DNA from: Sinomonas terrae | GTDB taxonomy: Bacteria; Actinomycetota; Actinomycetes; Actinomycetales; Micrococcaceae | Assembly: GCF_022539255.1 (NCBI RefSeq) | Contig: NZ_JAKZBV010000001.1 | Coordinates: 1 to 64,000 of the forward strand | Length of the DNA: 64,000 nucleotides | Reading direction: 5' to 3' | In this document: positions 52,260 to 61,001 of the stretch, one piece after another | Position numbering within the stretch: the first letter of the stretch is position 1 | How the letters are laid out: every line of letters starts with the position of its first letter | Notes under the pieces: model-generated | What the model saw: the letters and a program-made list of their open reading frames with translations, nothing else | What the model was told of the DNA's origin: nothing | Databases searched by the model: none | Made by a program: the position numbers and the translations under genes

Positions 52260-52630
52260 CCCTCTTCCTCGAACTCGAGGAGGCCCTCGCCCTGGTCGCG
52301 AGGATGGGATTCCACGTGCGGGACGCGGGCCTGCTCGGTTCAGCCCTTGCCCGAGCGGCAACAACTGTGATGGGACAGCCCGCCTACCCGACGCTGCCCC
52401 GTCAGGCGGCCGCCCTGCTCGAGTCCGCAACCCGGAACCACGCACTGATCGACGGCAACATGCGCACCGCCTGGGTACTGGTCGTCGTCTTCCTTGCCAT
52501 GAACGGGGCCGAGCACGACATGGGCGCCGACCAGGTGTTCGAGCTGGTCGTGGGCGTCGCCGAAGGCAGCACGGAACTGGAGAAGTCCGCCGAGACCATC
52601 GCCGCCCACCTGCGCCCAGCCAGCACCTGA
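52256..52630 (+). CDS. Doc/Fic-type toxin
   Basis: A 124-residue single-domain Fic protein of the Doc (death-on-curing) type, which in P1 phosphorylates EF-Tu. The Fic motif reads HALIDGNMRTAW at residues 62-73; the usual Doc pattern is H-x-F-x-(D/E)-(G/A)-N-K-R, so the Lys is Met and the Phe position is Leu. The catalytic His62, Asp66, Asn68 and Arg70 are kept. Length and the upstream antitoxin fit a complete module. Activity may be altered by the Lys to Met change. Confidence 0.88.
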   Translation: MTLFLELEEALALVARMGFHVRDAGLLGSALARAATTVMGQPAYPTLPRQAAALLESATRNHALIDGNMRTAWVLVVVFLAMNGAEHDMGADQVFELVVGVAEGSTELEKSAETIAAHLRPAST

Positions 52631-52689
52631 CACCGCCGGCCAGGAAGGCCTGATACTGCCGGCGGGAAGGAGAGAGCGGATGCGGAAGC

Positions 52690-53403
52690 TCAGTGGGCTT
52701 CGAAGAGCCGCCCCAAGCCTTCCGCGGTGGCGGGATGGCCGGCGAGCTTGAGGCCCTGCCAGGCCGTCACCTGGTTCGCTGTGAGCACCGGGATGCCGAG
52801 TGTTGCCTCGAGTTCGCCGATGATCGCAAGGGTGTGGAGGGCGGTGTCGGGTATGAGGAGGGCTTCGGCCCCCGAGATATCTGCGGCCTTGGCGACGTCG
52901 AGCACCCAGTCGGCGCCCAGAAGCCCCGCATCCTCGCCGCTCGGGACGTCGTAGGTCGACAAGGCGGTGACGGTGATCCCACCCTTGCCGAGGAACTCTA
53001 CAAAGTGGGAGGCCACGTCGTCGGGGTACGTCGCGGCGACGCTGACGCGGGACAGCCCCAGGTGCCGGAGGGCAGCAGCAAAGGCAAGAGAGGTCGACGA
53101 CGACGGCGCACCGCTCGCGGCTTCTACCCACCCCGCCTGCTCGGCACAGCCGTCCCACCCGTAGACGAAGCTCCCGGAGGTGCAGGCCCACATGACCGCA
53201 TCGGCACCTGCCTGCCCAGCCTCCTTCGACGGGGGCTCGAGGAGGTCCCGGGACCCCAGCTTGAGGAGCGCGTCGACGTCGTGGTCGGTGCTGCCCTCCC
53301 AGGTGTGGATCACGGGGAAGCGGGCCCCGGGAACGATGCCTTCGAGCTCGGCGAACTCGTCTTCGGCGCTGTGCCCTGGGTAGAGGATGGCGACGGTGCT
53401 CAT
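52690..53403 (-). CDS. Asp/Glu racemase superfamily protein with one cysteine
   Basis: A 237-residue paralogue of the gene at 51259. The N-terminal cysteine is kept (Cys74 in WACTSGSFVYGW) but the second is replaced: the stretch LLIPDTALHTL aligns with VACTNLPTFD, giving Asp186 where the paralogue has Cys202. The ending LTANQVTAWQGLKLAG is conserved. In arylmalonate decarboxylase the essential cysteine is the second one, so the chemistry here should differ. The ATG at 53403 follows AGGAGG. It is divergent from DUF3830 with a GntR operator between. Confidence 0.83.
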   Translation of the reverse strand: MSTVAILYPGHSAEDEFAELEGIVPGARFPVIHTWEGSTDHDVDALLKLGSRDLLEPPSKEAGQAGADAVMWACTSGSFVYGWDGCAEQAGWVEAASGAPSSSTSLAFAAALRHLGLSRVSVAATYPDDVASHFVEFLGKGGITVTALSTYDVPSGEDAGLLGADWVLDVAKAADISGAEALLIPDTALHTLAIIGELEATLGIPVLTANQVTAWQGLKLAGHPATAEGLGRLFEAH

Positions 53404-53452
53404 GAATCCCTCCTGATGGGTTTGCGAGTGGTCAACTAAAGTCTACAGTTGG

Positions 53453-53464
53453 ATTGTAGACAAT
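53453..53464. promoter_or_regulatory. GntR operator copy B
   Basis: ATTGTAGACAAT, with perfect five-base arms (ATTGT/ACAAT), between the divergent racemase-family and DUF3830 genes. A looser inverted element AACT...AGTT is at about 53434-53450. Confidence 0.8.
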
Positions 53465-53503
53465 CACAGGGCGTCTTTGGGCGCCAGAGAGGCTAGGAGA
53501 ACG

Positions 53504-54007
53504 ATGGCCCGCTACATCACGATCACTCTCGAAAAGCGCGGCGTGAGCGCCCGCGCGCGGCTGCTCGACGAGGAGGCGCCTCGAACGGCGGAAGCCGTCT
53601 GGCAGGCCTTGCCGCTGAAGGGGGACGTGTTCCACGGGAAGTTCGCGCGCAACGAGGTCTACACCCTCGTCTCGCCGTTCGCGACGGAGGAGCCGGGGCC
53701 GGAGAACCAGACGATCACTCCCATCCCGGGCGACCTCTGCTACTTCACTTTCGAAGGCGTGCTGAACAACCCTGCGTACGGCTACGAGACGGAAGCGGGC
53801 ACGAACGAGAGCCGGCTGCTCATCGACCTCGCATACTTCTACGGCCGCAACAATCTCCTCCTCAACGGCGATGTCGGGTGGGTCCCGGGCAACGTGTACG
53901 GAACCATCGTCGAGGGTCTCGATGAACTCGCGGCCGCGAGCCAGGACATCTGGATGGGTGGGGCGCGGGGCGAGCGCCTGGTGATCGAGCGGGCCGAGGA
54001 GGATTAG
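53504..54007 (+). CDS. DUF3830 family protein
   Basis: A 167-residue protein with ITITLEKRGVSARARLLDEE, AVWQALPLKGDVFHGKFARN and PIPGDLCYFTFEGVLNNPAY, the cyclophilin-like pattern of DUF3830. The family has no established activity and is usually found in catabolic clusters beside racemase/maleate isomerase-family genes, as here. AGGAG precedes the ATG. It ends at a strong terminator shared with the convergent dehydrogenase gene. Confidence 0.88.
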   Translation: MARYITITLEKRGVSARARLLDEEAPRTAEAVWQALPLKGDVFHGKFARNEVYTLVSPFATEEPGPENQTITPIPGDLCYFTFEGVLNNPAYGYETEAGTNESRLLIDLAYFYGRNNLLLNGDVGWVPGNVYGTIVEGLDELAAASQDIWMGGARGERLVIERAEED

Positions 54008-54013
54008 GAACAC

Positions 54014-54060
54014 GCACCCGAAGGGCGTGGCCGATTTGTCCGGCCCCGCCCTTCGGGTGC
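54014..54060. terminator. Bidirectional terminator between DUF3830 and dehydrogenase genes
   Basis: GCACCCGAAGGGCG (54014-54027) is perfectly repeated in inverted form as CGCCCTTCGGGTGC (54047-54060), with a second inner GGCC/GGCC stem. It separates two convergent genes, 7 bases after one stop and 5 before the other. Confidence 0.85.
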
Positions 54061-54064
54061 TGCG

Positions 54065-55066
54065 TCAGCGGCTCCGCGCGTAGCCCAGCTGCTTGTCCAC
54101 CCCATTCACGAGTTCCTCCCCGCGCTGCCATCTGGCGAGGTTGTCAGCGAACTGGTCGGCGAGCGTATCCCGCCAGCCCACGACGTCGCCGCTCATGTGG
54201 GCGGAAATGTGGACGTTGGGCATCTGCCAGAAGGGGTGCGCCGGCGGAAGGGGCTCTTCGGTGAAGACATCGAGCGACGCCGCGGCGATCGTGCCCGCCT
54301 GCAGAGCCGCGATGACGGCTGGCTCATCCACAAGCGGCCCCCGGCCCACGTTCACGAGGTGCGCTGTGGGCTTCATGGCGGCGAGTACCTCGGCGTTGAC
54401 GACCCCGCGGGTCTGATCAGTGAGCGGCGCGATCAGCACAAGGTGGTCAGCCCACTCAACGTGGCGGGCGAGTTGTTCCGTCGGAACGATGCTCCCGAAG
54501 TCGGGATCGTCCTCCCGGGCCAAGCGACCCGCACCCACGACCTCCATTCCGACGGCGCGGAGGAGGCGCCCGGTGGCGCGTCCGATGCCGCCGGTGCCGA
54601 CAACAAGAGCGTGGCTGCCAGCCGTACGTTTGCCCTCCCGGTGCCGCCACTCGCCCTCTCGTTGCAGCTCCTTGCTCTCGTGCAGGAGCTTGTCGTGGGC
54701 GAGGATCGAGGCCAGTACGAACTCGGCGATGGGCCCGTCGAAGGCTCCTCGGGCGTTCGTGATCACGACATCGGACTCGCGCAGGCCATCGAACAGGAGC
54801 GTGTCGACGCCCGCGGCCGCGACGTGGATCCAGCGGAGGGAATCCGCGTGGTCCCAGGCGTCCCGGAGGGCGGTTGAGAAGAAGTCCCAGACGAAGAGGA
54901 TTTCTGCACCCGGCAGGGCGTCTGGCAGCGAGTCAGCGGTTGCCCAGACGATCTCGGTCTGTTCCTCGAGCTTTTCCGTGTTGTAGGGAGGAACGGTGGT
55001 GGGCGAGGTCAGCACGACGACCTTCGGCCGCTCCCGCCCCGTGGGGGAATCCTTGAGCTCATTCAC
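54065..55066 (-). CDS. D-2-hydroxyacid dehydrogenase (NAD)
   Basis: Reversibly reduces a 2-oxoacid to the D-2-hydroxyacid. The 333-residue product has the NAD motif VVGTGGIGRATGRLL at about residues 154-168, the Arg region NVGRGPLVDEPAV, Glu in FTEEPLPPAHP and His in HISAHMSGD. The set of catalytic Arg-Glu-His is complete. It is divergent from the aminotransferase gene with a GntR operator between. Substrate is unknown. Confidence 0.93.
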   Translation of the reverse strand: MNELKDSPTGRERPKVVVLTSPTTVPPYNTEKLEEQTEIVWATADSLPDALPGAEILFVWDFFSTALRDAWDHADSLRWIHVAAAGVDTLLFDGLRESDVVITNARGAFDGPIAEFVLASILAHDKLLHESKELQREGEWRHREGKRTAGSHALVVGTGGIGRATGRLLRAVGMEVVGAGRLAREDDPDFGSIVPTEQLARHVEWADHLVLIAPLTDQTRGVVNAEVLAAMKPTAHLVNVGRGPLVDEPAVIAALQAGTIAAASLDVFTEEPLPPAHPFWQMPNVHISAHMSGDVVGWRDTLADQFADNLARWQRGEELVNGVDKQLGYARSR

Positions 55067-55091
55067 CTACACCACGATACGCAACATGATT

Positions 55092-55103
55092 ATTGTTGAC
55101 AAT
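55092..55103. promoter_or_regulatory. GntR operator copy C
   Basis: ATTGTTGACAAT, perfect five-base arms, inside TGATTATTGTTGACAATCAT. It contains TTGACA, a consensus -35, with TATCAG at 55117-55122 as possible -10 for the aminotransferase operon. Binding would block the promoter. Confidence 0.82.
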
Positions 55104-55123
55104 CATTCAATTGCCCTATCAGA

Positions 55124-56410
55124 ATGGTCGACATGACGACTCTCAGCCCCATCCTCAAGCAAGCCACTCCGGTCGTGGTCGACCACGCGCTCGGCAGCTG
55201 GATCCACGGCACGGACGGCCAGGACTACCTCGACTTCACCACCGGCATCGGTGTGACGAGCACGGGGCACTGCCACCCGCGCGTCGTGGAGGCGGCCCGC
55301 GAGCAGGTCGGCAAGATCATCCATGCCCAGTACACGACCGTCATGCACAAGCCGCTCCTGCAGTTGACGGAGATGCTCGGAGACGTCCTTCCGGCTGGCC
55401 TCGACTCGGTCTTCTATGCGAACTCCGGTTCTGAAGCCGTCGAGGCCGCGATCCGTCTTGCCCGCATGGCGACGGGGCGCCCCAACATCATCGTCTTCCA
55501 GGGAGGTTTCCACGGACGCACCGTCGCGGCCGCGTCATTGACGACGGCGGGAACCCGCTTCTCTGCTGGCTTCTCACCGCTGATGCCGGGCGTCCACATG
55601 GCGCCGTTCCCCTATGCCTTCCGCTACGGCTGGGACGAGGCAACCGCGGTCGAGTTCGCCCTCAAGGAGCTCGACTACCTCTTCCAGACGCGCACCGCGC
55701 CGAACGACACCGCGGCCTTCCTCATCGAGCCCGTGCTGGGCGACGGCGGCTACCTTCCCACGCCCCCCGCGTTCATGGAGGGCCTGCGCGAGCGCGCCGA
55801 CCGCCACGGGATCCAGCTCATCTTCGACGAGGTGCAGGCCGGCGTCGGGCGCACCGGGAAGTTCTGGGGCCATCAGCACTCCTCCGCCACCCCGGACATC
55901 CTCATCACCGCGAAGGGCATCGCCTCGGGCTTCCCGATCTCCGCGATTGCCGCCCCTACCGCGACCATGGCCAAGGCCTGGCCCGGCTCCCAAGGCGGGA
56001 CCTACGGCGGCAATGCGGTGTCTGCCGCGGCCGCGGTCGCCACGCTGCACGTCGTCGAGGAGGAAGGCCTCGTCGAGAACGCCCGGGTCCGCGGCGATGA
56101 GCTCCAGGCCGGCCTGAAGGAGATCCAGAGCCGCTTCCCCGCGATCGGGAACGTGCGCGGTCTCGGCCTCATGCAGGGCATCGAGTTCACGCTCGAGGAC
56201 GGGACCGCCGACGCCGCCACGGCGGCCGCGGTCCAGCAGGCCACGACAGGCCAGGGCCTCCTCACGCTCACGTGCGGTCCGTCCGGCAACGTCGTCCGGC
56301 TCATTCCCGCGCTCGTTGTCACCCAGGATGAGATCACCCTCGGCCTGCAGCGCTTCGAAGCCGCGGTCGCCGCGGTCACCGGCGCGGTTCCCGCAGCCGC
56401 CCAGTCCTGA
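55124..56410 (+). CDS. Class III aminotransferase (4-aminobutyrate type)
   Basis: PLP enzyme transferring an omega-amino group to a 2-oxoacid. The 428-residue product has GSWIHGTDGQDYLDFTTGIG, NSGSEAVEAAIRLAR, FQGGFHGRT, DEVQAGVGRTGKFWG and the PLP lysine in ITAKGIASGFP. Family and neighbouring semialdehyde-type dehydrogenase fit GABA or a similar omega-amino acid. The ATG at 55133 is an alternative start and would give a nearly leaderless transcript. It starts the aminotransferase-oxidase-dehydrogenase operon; the oxidase gene begins 7 bases after the stop. Confidence 0.92.
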   Translation: MVDMTTLSPILKQATPVVVDHALGSWIHGTDGQDYLDFTTGIGVTSTGHCHPRVVEAAREQVGKIIHAQYTTVMHKPLLQLTEMLGDVLPAGLDSVFYANSGSEAVEAAIRLARMATGRPNIIVFQGGFHGRTVAAASLTTAGTRFSAGFSPLMPGVHMAPFPYAFRYGWDEATAVEFALKELDYLFQTRTAPNDTAAFLIEPVLGDGGYLPTPPAFMEGLRERADRHGIQLIFDEVQAGVGRTGKFWGHQHSSATPDILITAKGIASGFPISAIAAPTATMAKAWPGSQGGTYGGNAVSAAAAVATLHVVEEEGLVENARVRGDELQAGLKEIQSRFPAIGNVRGLGLMQGIEFTLEDGTADAATAAAVQQATTGQGLLTLTCGPSGNVVRLIPALVVTQDEITLGLQRFEAAVAAVTGAVPAAAQS

Positions 56411-56417
56411 GGCTCGA

Positions 56418-59400
56418 ATGCTGGAGACTCGAACCGGAACTTCGCTCCTCGGCGAACTGGCGAAGGCTGGGATTCCGGCAGACTCGTCGCCGCGGCGCCG
56501 GGCAGAATACGCCTACGACGCCTCGAACTACCGGGTCGAGCCGCTCGCCGTCGTCTTCCCCCGCACGGTAGAGGACGTCGTCGCCGCGGTGGCGGCCTGC
56601 CGGGAGACCGGCACGCCGCTCATCTCCCGCGGCGGCGGGACGTCGATGGCGGGCAACGCCGTCGGCCCCGGGCTCGTCCTCGACTTCTCCCGGCACATGG
56701 ACCGCATCGGTGCGGTCGATGAGGCGGCCGGGACGGTCGACGTCGAGCCGGGCGTCGTGCTCGCTGCGCTCTCCCGCGAGGTGGAGCGCATCACCGATGG
56801 CAGGCAGACGTTCGCGCCCGACCCCTCGTCCAAGAATCGGGCGACGGTCGGCGGCGCGATCGGCAACGACGCGTGCGGGAACCACTCCGTCCGCTACGGC
56901 CGCACGTCAGACCACGTGTCCGAGATAGACCTCGTGACGTCGGACGGCGTGCGGCTCACCGCGACGGAGACCGGACTGCGGGCCACGGATCCTTCCGACC
57001 ACCAGTCAGCCGCTCGCGCTGCAGACCTTTCGGCGTCGCTGCGGCAACTCGCGCAGGAGAACCTCGGTGCTCTCCGCCGCGAGCTGGGCCAGATACCGCG
57101 CCAGGTCTCCGGGTACCACCTGGAGAATCTGCTGCCGGAGAAGAGGTTCAACGTCGCCCGCGCCGTCGTCGGCTCGGAGGGGACGTGGGCCGTCGTCGTC
57201 GGTGCCCGCATGAAGCTAGTGCCGAAGCCTGCGAGTGCCCTGCTCGTCTGCCTCGGCTACGAGGACGTCGTCGACGCCGCGCGGGACATCCCCACGATCC
57301 TCGAATTCTCCCCGGCTGCCGTCGAAGGAACCGACGAGGCCATCGTCGCGACGATGCGCCACCGCCGCGGGCCCGATTCGGTCCTCGGCCTCCCCGAAGG
57401 CCGAGCCTGGCTCTTCGTCGACCTCGACGGCGACGACGCGGCGTCCGTCCGCGCGCAGGCGGAACGTCTCGTGGCCCGCCTCCGGGAGAATGGACGCCTT
57501 GTCGATGGGCAGCCGGTGCCCGATCCGACCGAACGTGCCTCCCTCTGGAGAGTGCGTGAGGATGGAGCGGGCCTCTCCTCGCGCCTCGCGAGCGGAGGCG
57601 AGTCCTGGCCCGGCTGGGAGGATTCGGCCGTGGCCCCCGAGCGTCTCGCCGACTATCTCGCCGATCTGAGAGAGCTCCTCGCGGAGCACGAGCTGACCGG
57701 TGTCATGTACGGGCACTTCGGGGCCGGCTGCATGCACATTCGCATCACCTACGATCTGCGCACCGAGGAAGGCCGGGAGGTCTTCAGGAAGTTCACTCGG
57801 CGAGCGGCCGAGCTCGTGGTGCGCCACGGGGGTTCGCTCTCTGGTGAGCACGGAGACGGCCGGGCCCGCTCGGAGCTGCTGCCCCTCATGTACTCCCAGG
57901 AGGTCATGGCTGCCTTCGCCCGGTGCAGAGGGCTGTGGGATCCTGCCGGCCTCCTGAATCCGGGGTCTATGACCGATCCCGACCCGATCGACTCGCACCT
58001 CGCCCTCGAGGGGGTTCCCGAGCGGGAGTGGCGCACGAGCTTCGACCTCCGTCCCGCCGCTTCCACTGCCCAGACGCCATCCCCGCACACCGACCCCTGG
58101 GTGCACGCCGTCCAGGGCTGCATCGGAGTCGGGCGCTGCCGCGCGGACGGCGGAGGGGTCATGTGCCCCAGCTACCGGGCTACCCGCGATGAGAAGGACT
58201 CCACGCGGGGCCGCGCTCGCGTGCTGCAGGAGATGGTGCGCGGTGCCCGCACTGTCGAGGAGGGCTGGAAGTCGGAGGAAGTCCGGGAGGTGCTGGACCT
58301 GTGCCTGGCGTGCAAGGCCTGCTCGACCGACTGCCCCGCAGGGGTCGACATGGCGACGTACAAGTCCGAGTTCTTCGACCACTACTACCGCGGCCGCGTG
58401 CGCCCGCTCTCGCACTTCTCCCTCGGCTGGCTGCCCCGCTGGCTCAAGGTCACCGGCCGCCTCCCCGGCCTCGTCAACGCTGTCCTCGCGACACCGCTGG
58501 GCAAGGTCGCCGCGGCTGCGGGTGGCCTGACGACGAAGCGCGCGCTTCCGCGGTTCGCAGGTGCTGGGGAGTGGCGGCGCGAGGTCGACGACGCCGGCAT
58601 CCGTCCCGCGGGCGCGGTCCGTCCCGTGGGCGGCGCCGACGGCGCGGACTCGGTGGTCCTGTTCGTGGACACGTTCACGCGGGGCTTCCGTCCGGAAGTC
58701 GCCGGCGCGGCTGCCCGGGTCCTCGCAGGCGCCGGCGAGGCGGTGGAATGCTCCGCCGACGCGTGCTGCGGTCTGACCTGGATCTCCACCGGGCAGCTCG
58801 GCACCGCGAAGCGTCTGCTGTCCCAAGCCGCCGAAGAGCTCGACGACGGCACGGACCGGCCGATCGTCGTCGTCGAGCCCAGCTGCGCTGCGGCCCTGCG
58901 GAAAGACCTCCCCGAGCTCGTGCCTACGGACCAGGCGAAGCGGGTCGCGGCTCGTGTGCGCAGCTTCGCCGCGCACGTCGCCGACCGGGTGGCCACCGGC
59001 TGGGAGCCCGCCCCCGCGAAGCCGGTGCCCGAGCAGGCCGTGCTCCAGACGCACTGCCACGAGTACTCGGTCTTCGGGGCCGCTGCCCAGCGCTCGGCGC
59101 TCAAGGCGGCCGGGGTGCGCGAGGTCGTCGACGCGAATGGCTGCTGCGGAGTCGCGGGGAACTTCGGCTTCGAAGCCCAGCACTACGACGTGAGCATGCA
59201 GGTCGCCGAGAATGCCCTCGCTCCCGCGCTGCGGGCCACCGGCCGTGACGTCGCCGTCCTGACCGACGGCTTCTCGTGCGCACGGCAGGTCGATCAGCTT
59301 GATTCTTCAAGGCCCGGCCTCCATCTGGCCCAGATCCTTGACCCCGGGACTGCGGGGCCGCCGCAGCTACCCACCAGCCAGACCGCCATGTCAGAAAGCC

Positions 59401-59429
59401 CCACCAAGGAAGCAGAGGAACTCCTATGA
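56418..59429 (+). CDS. FAD-linked oxidase fused to Fe-S (GlpC-like) module
   Basis: A 1003-residue fusion enzyme. The first ~530 residues are a PCMH-type FAD-binding domain (RTVEDVVAAVAACRETGTPL, RGGGTSMAGNAVGPG, GAIGNDACGNHS) with an FAD-linked oxidase C domain ending SLSGEHGDGRARSELLPLM. Then come 4Fe-4S cysteine sets (CIGVGRC, CLACKACSTDCPAG) and two CCG domains (DACCGLTW, NGCCGVAGNFGFE). This layout occurs in D-lactate and D-2-hydroxyglutarate dehydrogenases that feed electrons to the respiratory chain. The stop overlaps the next start (ATGA at 59426-59429). Confidence 0.92.
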   Translation: MLETRTGTSLLGELAKAGIPADSSPRRRAEYAYDASNYRVEPLAVVFPRTVEDVVAAVAACRETGTPLISRGGGTSMAGNAVGPGLVLDFSRHMDRIGAVDEAAGTVDVEPGVVLAALSREVERITDGRQTFAPDPSSKNRATVGGAIGNDACGNHSVRYGRTSDHVSEIDLVTSDGVRLTATETGLRATDPSDHQSAARAADLSASLRQLAQENLGALRRELGQIPRQVSGYHLENLLPEKRFNVARAVVGSEGTWAVVVGARMKLVPKPASALLVCLGYEDVVDAARDIPTILEFSPAAVEGTDEAIVATMRHRRGPDSVLGLPEGRAWLFVDLDGDDAASVRAQAERLVARLRENGRLVDGQPVPDPTERASLWRVREDGAGLSSRLASGGESWPGWEDSAVAPERLADYLADLRELLAEHELTGVMYGHFGAGCMHIRITYDLRTEEGREVFRKFTRRAAELVVRHGGSLSGEHGDGRARSELLPLMYSQEVMAAFARCRGLWDPAGLLNPGSMTDPDPIDSHLALEGVPEREWRTSFDLRPAASTAQTPSPHTDPWVHAVQGCIGVGRCRADGGGVMCPSYRATRDEKDSTRGRARVLQEMVRGARTVEEGWKSEEVREVLDLCLACKACSTDCPAGVDMATYKSEFFDHYYRGRVRPLSHFSLGWLPRWLKVTGRLPGLVNAVLATPLGKVAAAAGGLTTKRALPRFAGAGEWRREVDDAGIRPAGAVRPVGGADGADSVVLFVDTFTRGFRPEVAGAAARVLAGAGEAVECSADACCGLTWISTGQLGTAKRLLSQAAEELDDGTDRPIVVVEPSCAAALRKDLPELVPTDQAKRVAARVRSFAAHVADRVATGWEPAPAKPVPEQAVLQTHCHEYSVFGAAAQRSALKAAGVREVVDANGCCGVAGNFGFEAQHYDVSMQVAENALAPALRATGRDVAVLTDGFSCARQVDQLDSSRPGLHLAQILDPGTAGPPQLPTSQTAMSESPTKEAEELL

Positions 59430-60916
59430 CCACCAACCTCAGCGACCTCCGCGCCTCAGAGAAGGCACGCGAGGCGATCGCCAAGATCAGCACCGGCATC
59501 TTCATCGATGGCAAGTGGACCGAAGCCGCCTCCGGCGCGCGCTTCGACGTCGTGAACCCCGCAACGGAAGAGGTCATCGCGACGGTGGCCGACGGCGGCC
59601 CGGAGGACGCGAAGCGCGCCATCGAGACCGCGGGCCGCGTCCAGAAGGAGTGGGCCAAGACGGCCCCCCGCGTCCGCAGCGAGATCCTGCGCCGCGCCTA
59701 TGACCTCATCATGGAGCGCCAGGACGAGCTCGCCCTGATCATGACGGCAGAAATGGGCAAGCCGCTCGCCGAGGCGAAGGGCGAGGTCGCGTACGCGGCC
59801 GAGTTCTTCCGCTGGTTCTCGGAGGAGGCCGTCCGCATTGGCGGCGACCTCACGACGACGGGCGACGGCAAGAACCGAATCCTCGTCTCGCGGGAGCCGG
59901 TCGGCCCCTGCGTGCTCGTGACTCCGTGGAACTTCCCGCTCGCGATGGGCACGCGGAAGATCGGCCCCGCGATCGCCGCGGGCTGCACGATGGTCTTCAA
60001 GCCCGCGAACCTCACCCCGCTCTCCTCGCTGGCCCTCGTCGACATCCTCGTCGAGGCCGGTCTTCCCGACGGCGTCCTGAACGTCGTGTGCACGACCAAG
60101 GCGTCGGATGTGGTCTCACCGTGGATGTCGAGCGGCATCGCCCGCAAGGTCAGCTTCACTGGCTCGACGGCGGTTGGCGTGCGCCTGCTCGAGCAGGCCT
60201 CGCAGCACGTGATGCGCTCGTCCATGGAGCTCGGGGGCAACGCCCCGTTCATCGTCTTCGAGGACGCCGACCTGGATCGGGCTGTCGAAGGTGCCGTGGC
60301 AGCCAAGATGCGCAACATGGGCGAGGCCTGCACGGCCGCCAACCGGCTGTTCGTGCAGCGCTCGGTCGCGGACGAGTTCGCCCGGAAGCTCGCGGCTCGC
60401 CTCGGCGCGCTCTCGGTGGGCGACGGCGCGGAGCCGGGAACCGACGTCGGGCCCCTTGTCGAGGAAAAGGCCCTGCGGAAGGTCCAGGAACTCGTCGACG
60501 ATGCGGTGGGCAAGGGCGCCGTCGTCGTCTGTGGCGGTAGCCGCCCCGACCGTCGCGGCTACTTCTACTCGCCCACGGTGCTCTCCGACGTCTCGCCCGA
60601 GGCGGATCTCATGAACGAGGAGATCTTCGGTCCGGTGGCCCCGGTCGTGCCGTTCGACACCGAGGACGAGGTGCTCCGCCTCGCCAACGACACCCCGTGG
60701 GGACTCGTGGGCTACCTCTTCACGCAGGACGTCGACCGCGGATTCCGCGTGGGGGAGGCCCTCGAGGTCGGCATGGTCGGGCTCAACACCGGGATTGTCT
60801 CCAACCCGGCAGCCCCCTTCGGCGGCGTCAAGGCCTCCGGCCTGGGTCGCGAGGGCGGCCGCGTGGGCATCGAGGAGTTCCTCGAGTACAAGTACATGGC
60901 CGTGCCGCGCGTGTAG
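59426..60916 (+). CDS. Aldehyde dehydrogenase, succinate-semialdehyde type
   Basis: NAD(P)-dependent oxidation of an aldehyde to its acid. The 496-residue product has PVGPCVLVTPWNFPLAMGTR, SFTGSTAVGVRLLEQA, catalytic Glu in MELGGNAPFIVF and catalytic Cys in MGEACTAANRL, then EEIFGPVAPV. Best resemblance is to succinate/glutarate semialdehyde dehydrogenase. With the class III aminotransferase it forms an omega-amino acid to dicarboxylate step. It ends at a strong terminator shared with the convergent GntR gene. Confidence 0.94.
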   Translation: MTTNLSDLRASEKAREAIAKISTGIFIDGKWTEAASGARFDVVNPATEEVIATVADGGPEDAKRAIETAGRVQKEWAKTAPRVRSEILRRAYDLIMERQDELALIMTAEMGKPLAEAKGEVAYAAEFFRWFSEEAVRIGGDLTTTGDGKNRILVSREPVGPCVLVTPWNFPLAMGTRKIGPAIAAGCTMVFKPANLTPLSSLALVDILVEAGLPDGVLNVVCTTKASDVVSPWMSSGIARKVSFTGSTAVGVRLLEQASQHVMRSSMELGGNAPFIVFEDADLDRAVEGAVAAKMRNMGEACTAANRLFVQRSVADEFARKLAARLGALSVGDGAEPGTDVGPLVEEKALRKVQELVDDAVGKGAVVVCGGSRPDRRGYFYSPTVLSDVSPEADLMNEEIFGPVAPVVPFDTEDEVLRLANDTPWGLVGYLFTQDVDRGFRVGEALEVGMVGLNTGIVSNPAAPFGGVKASGLGREGGRVGIEEFLEYKYMAVPRV

Positions 60917-60929
60917 GAGCGCTTTCACG

Positions 60930-60970
60930 GCGAAGGCTCCCGACGGAATCCGTCGGGAGCCTTCGCTTTA
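60930..60970. terminator. Terminator between aldehyde dehydrogenase and gntR
   Basis: A 17-bp perfect stem (60930-60946 with 60950-60966) with loop AAT, followed by TTTA. A partial copy GGGAGCCTTCGCCTTA lies at 60974-60989, suggesting local duplication. It serves both convergent genes. Confidence 0.9.
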
Positions 60971-61001
60971 GTTGGGAGCCTTCGCCTTAGGCGGTCGATT
61001 C

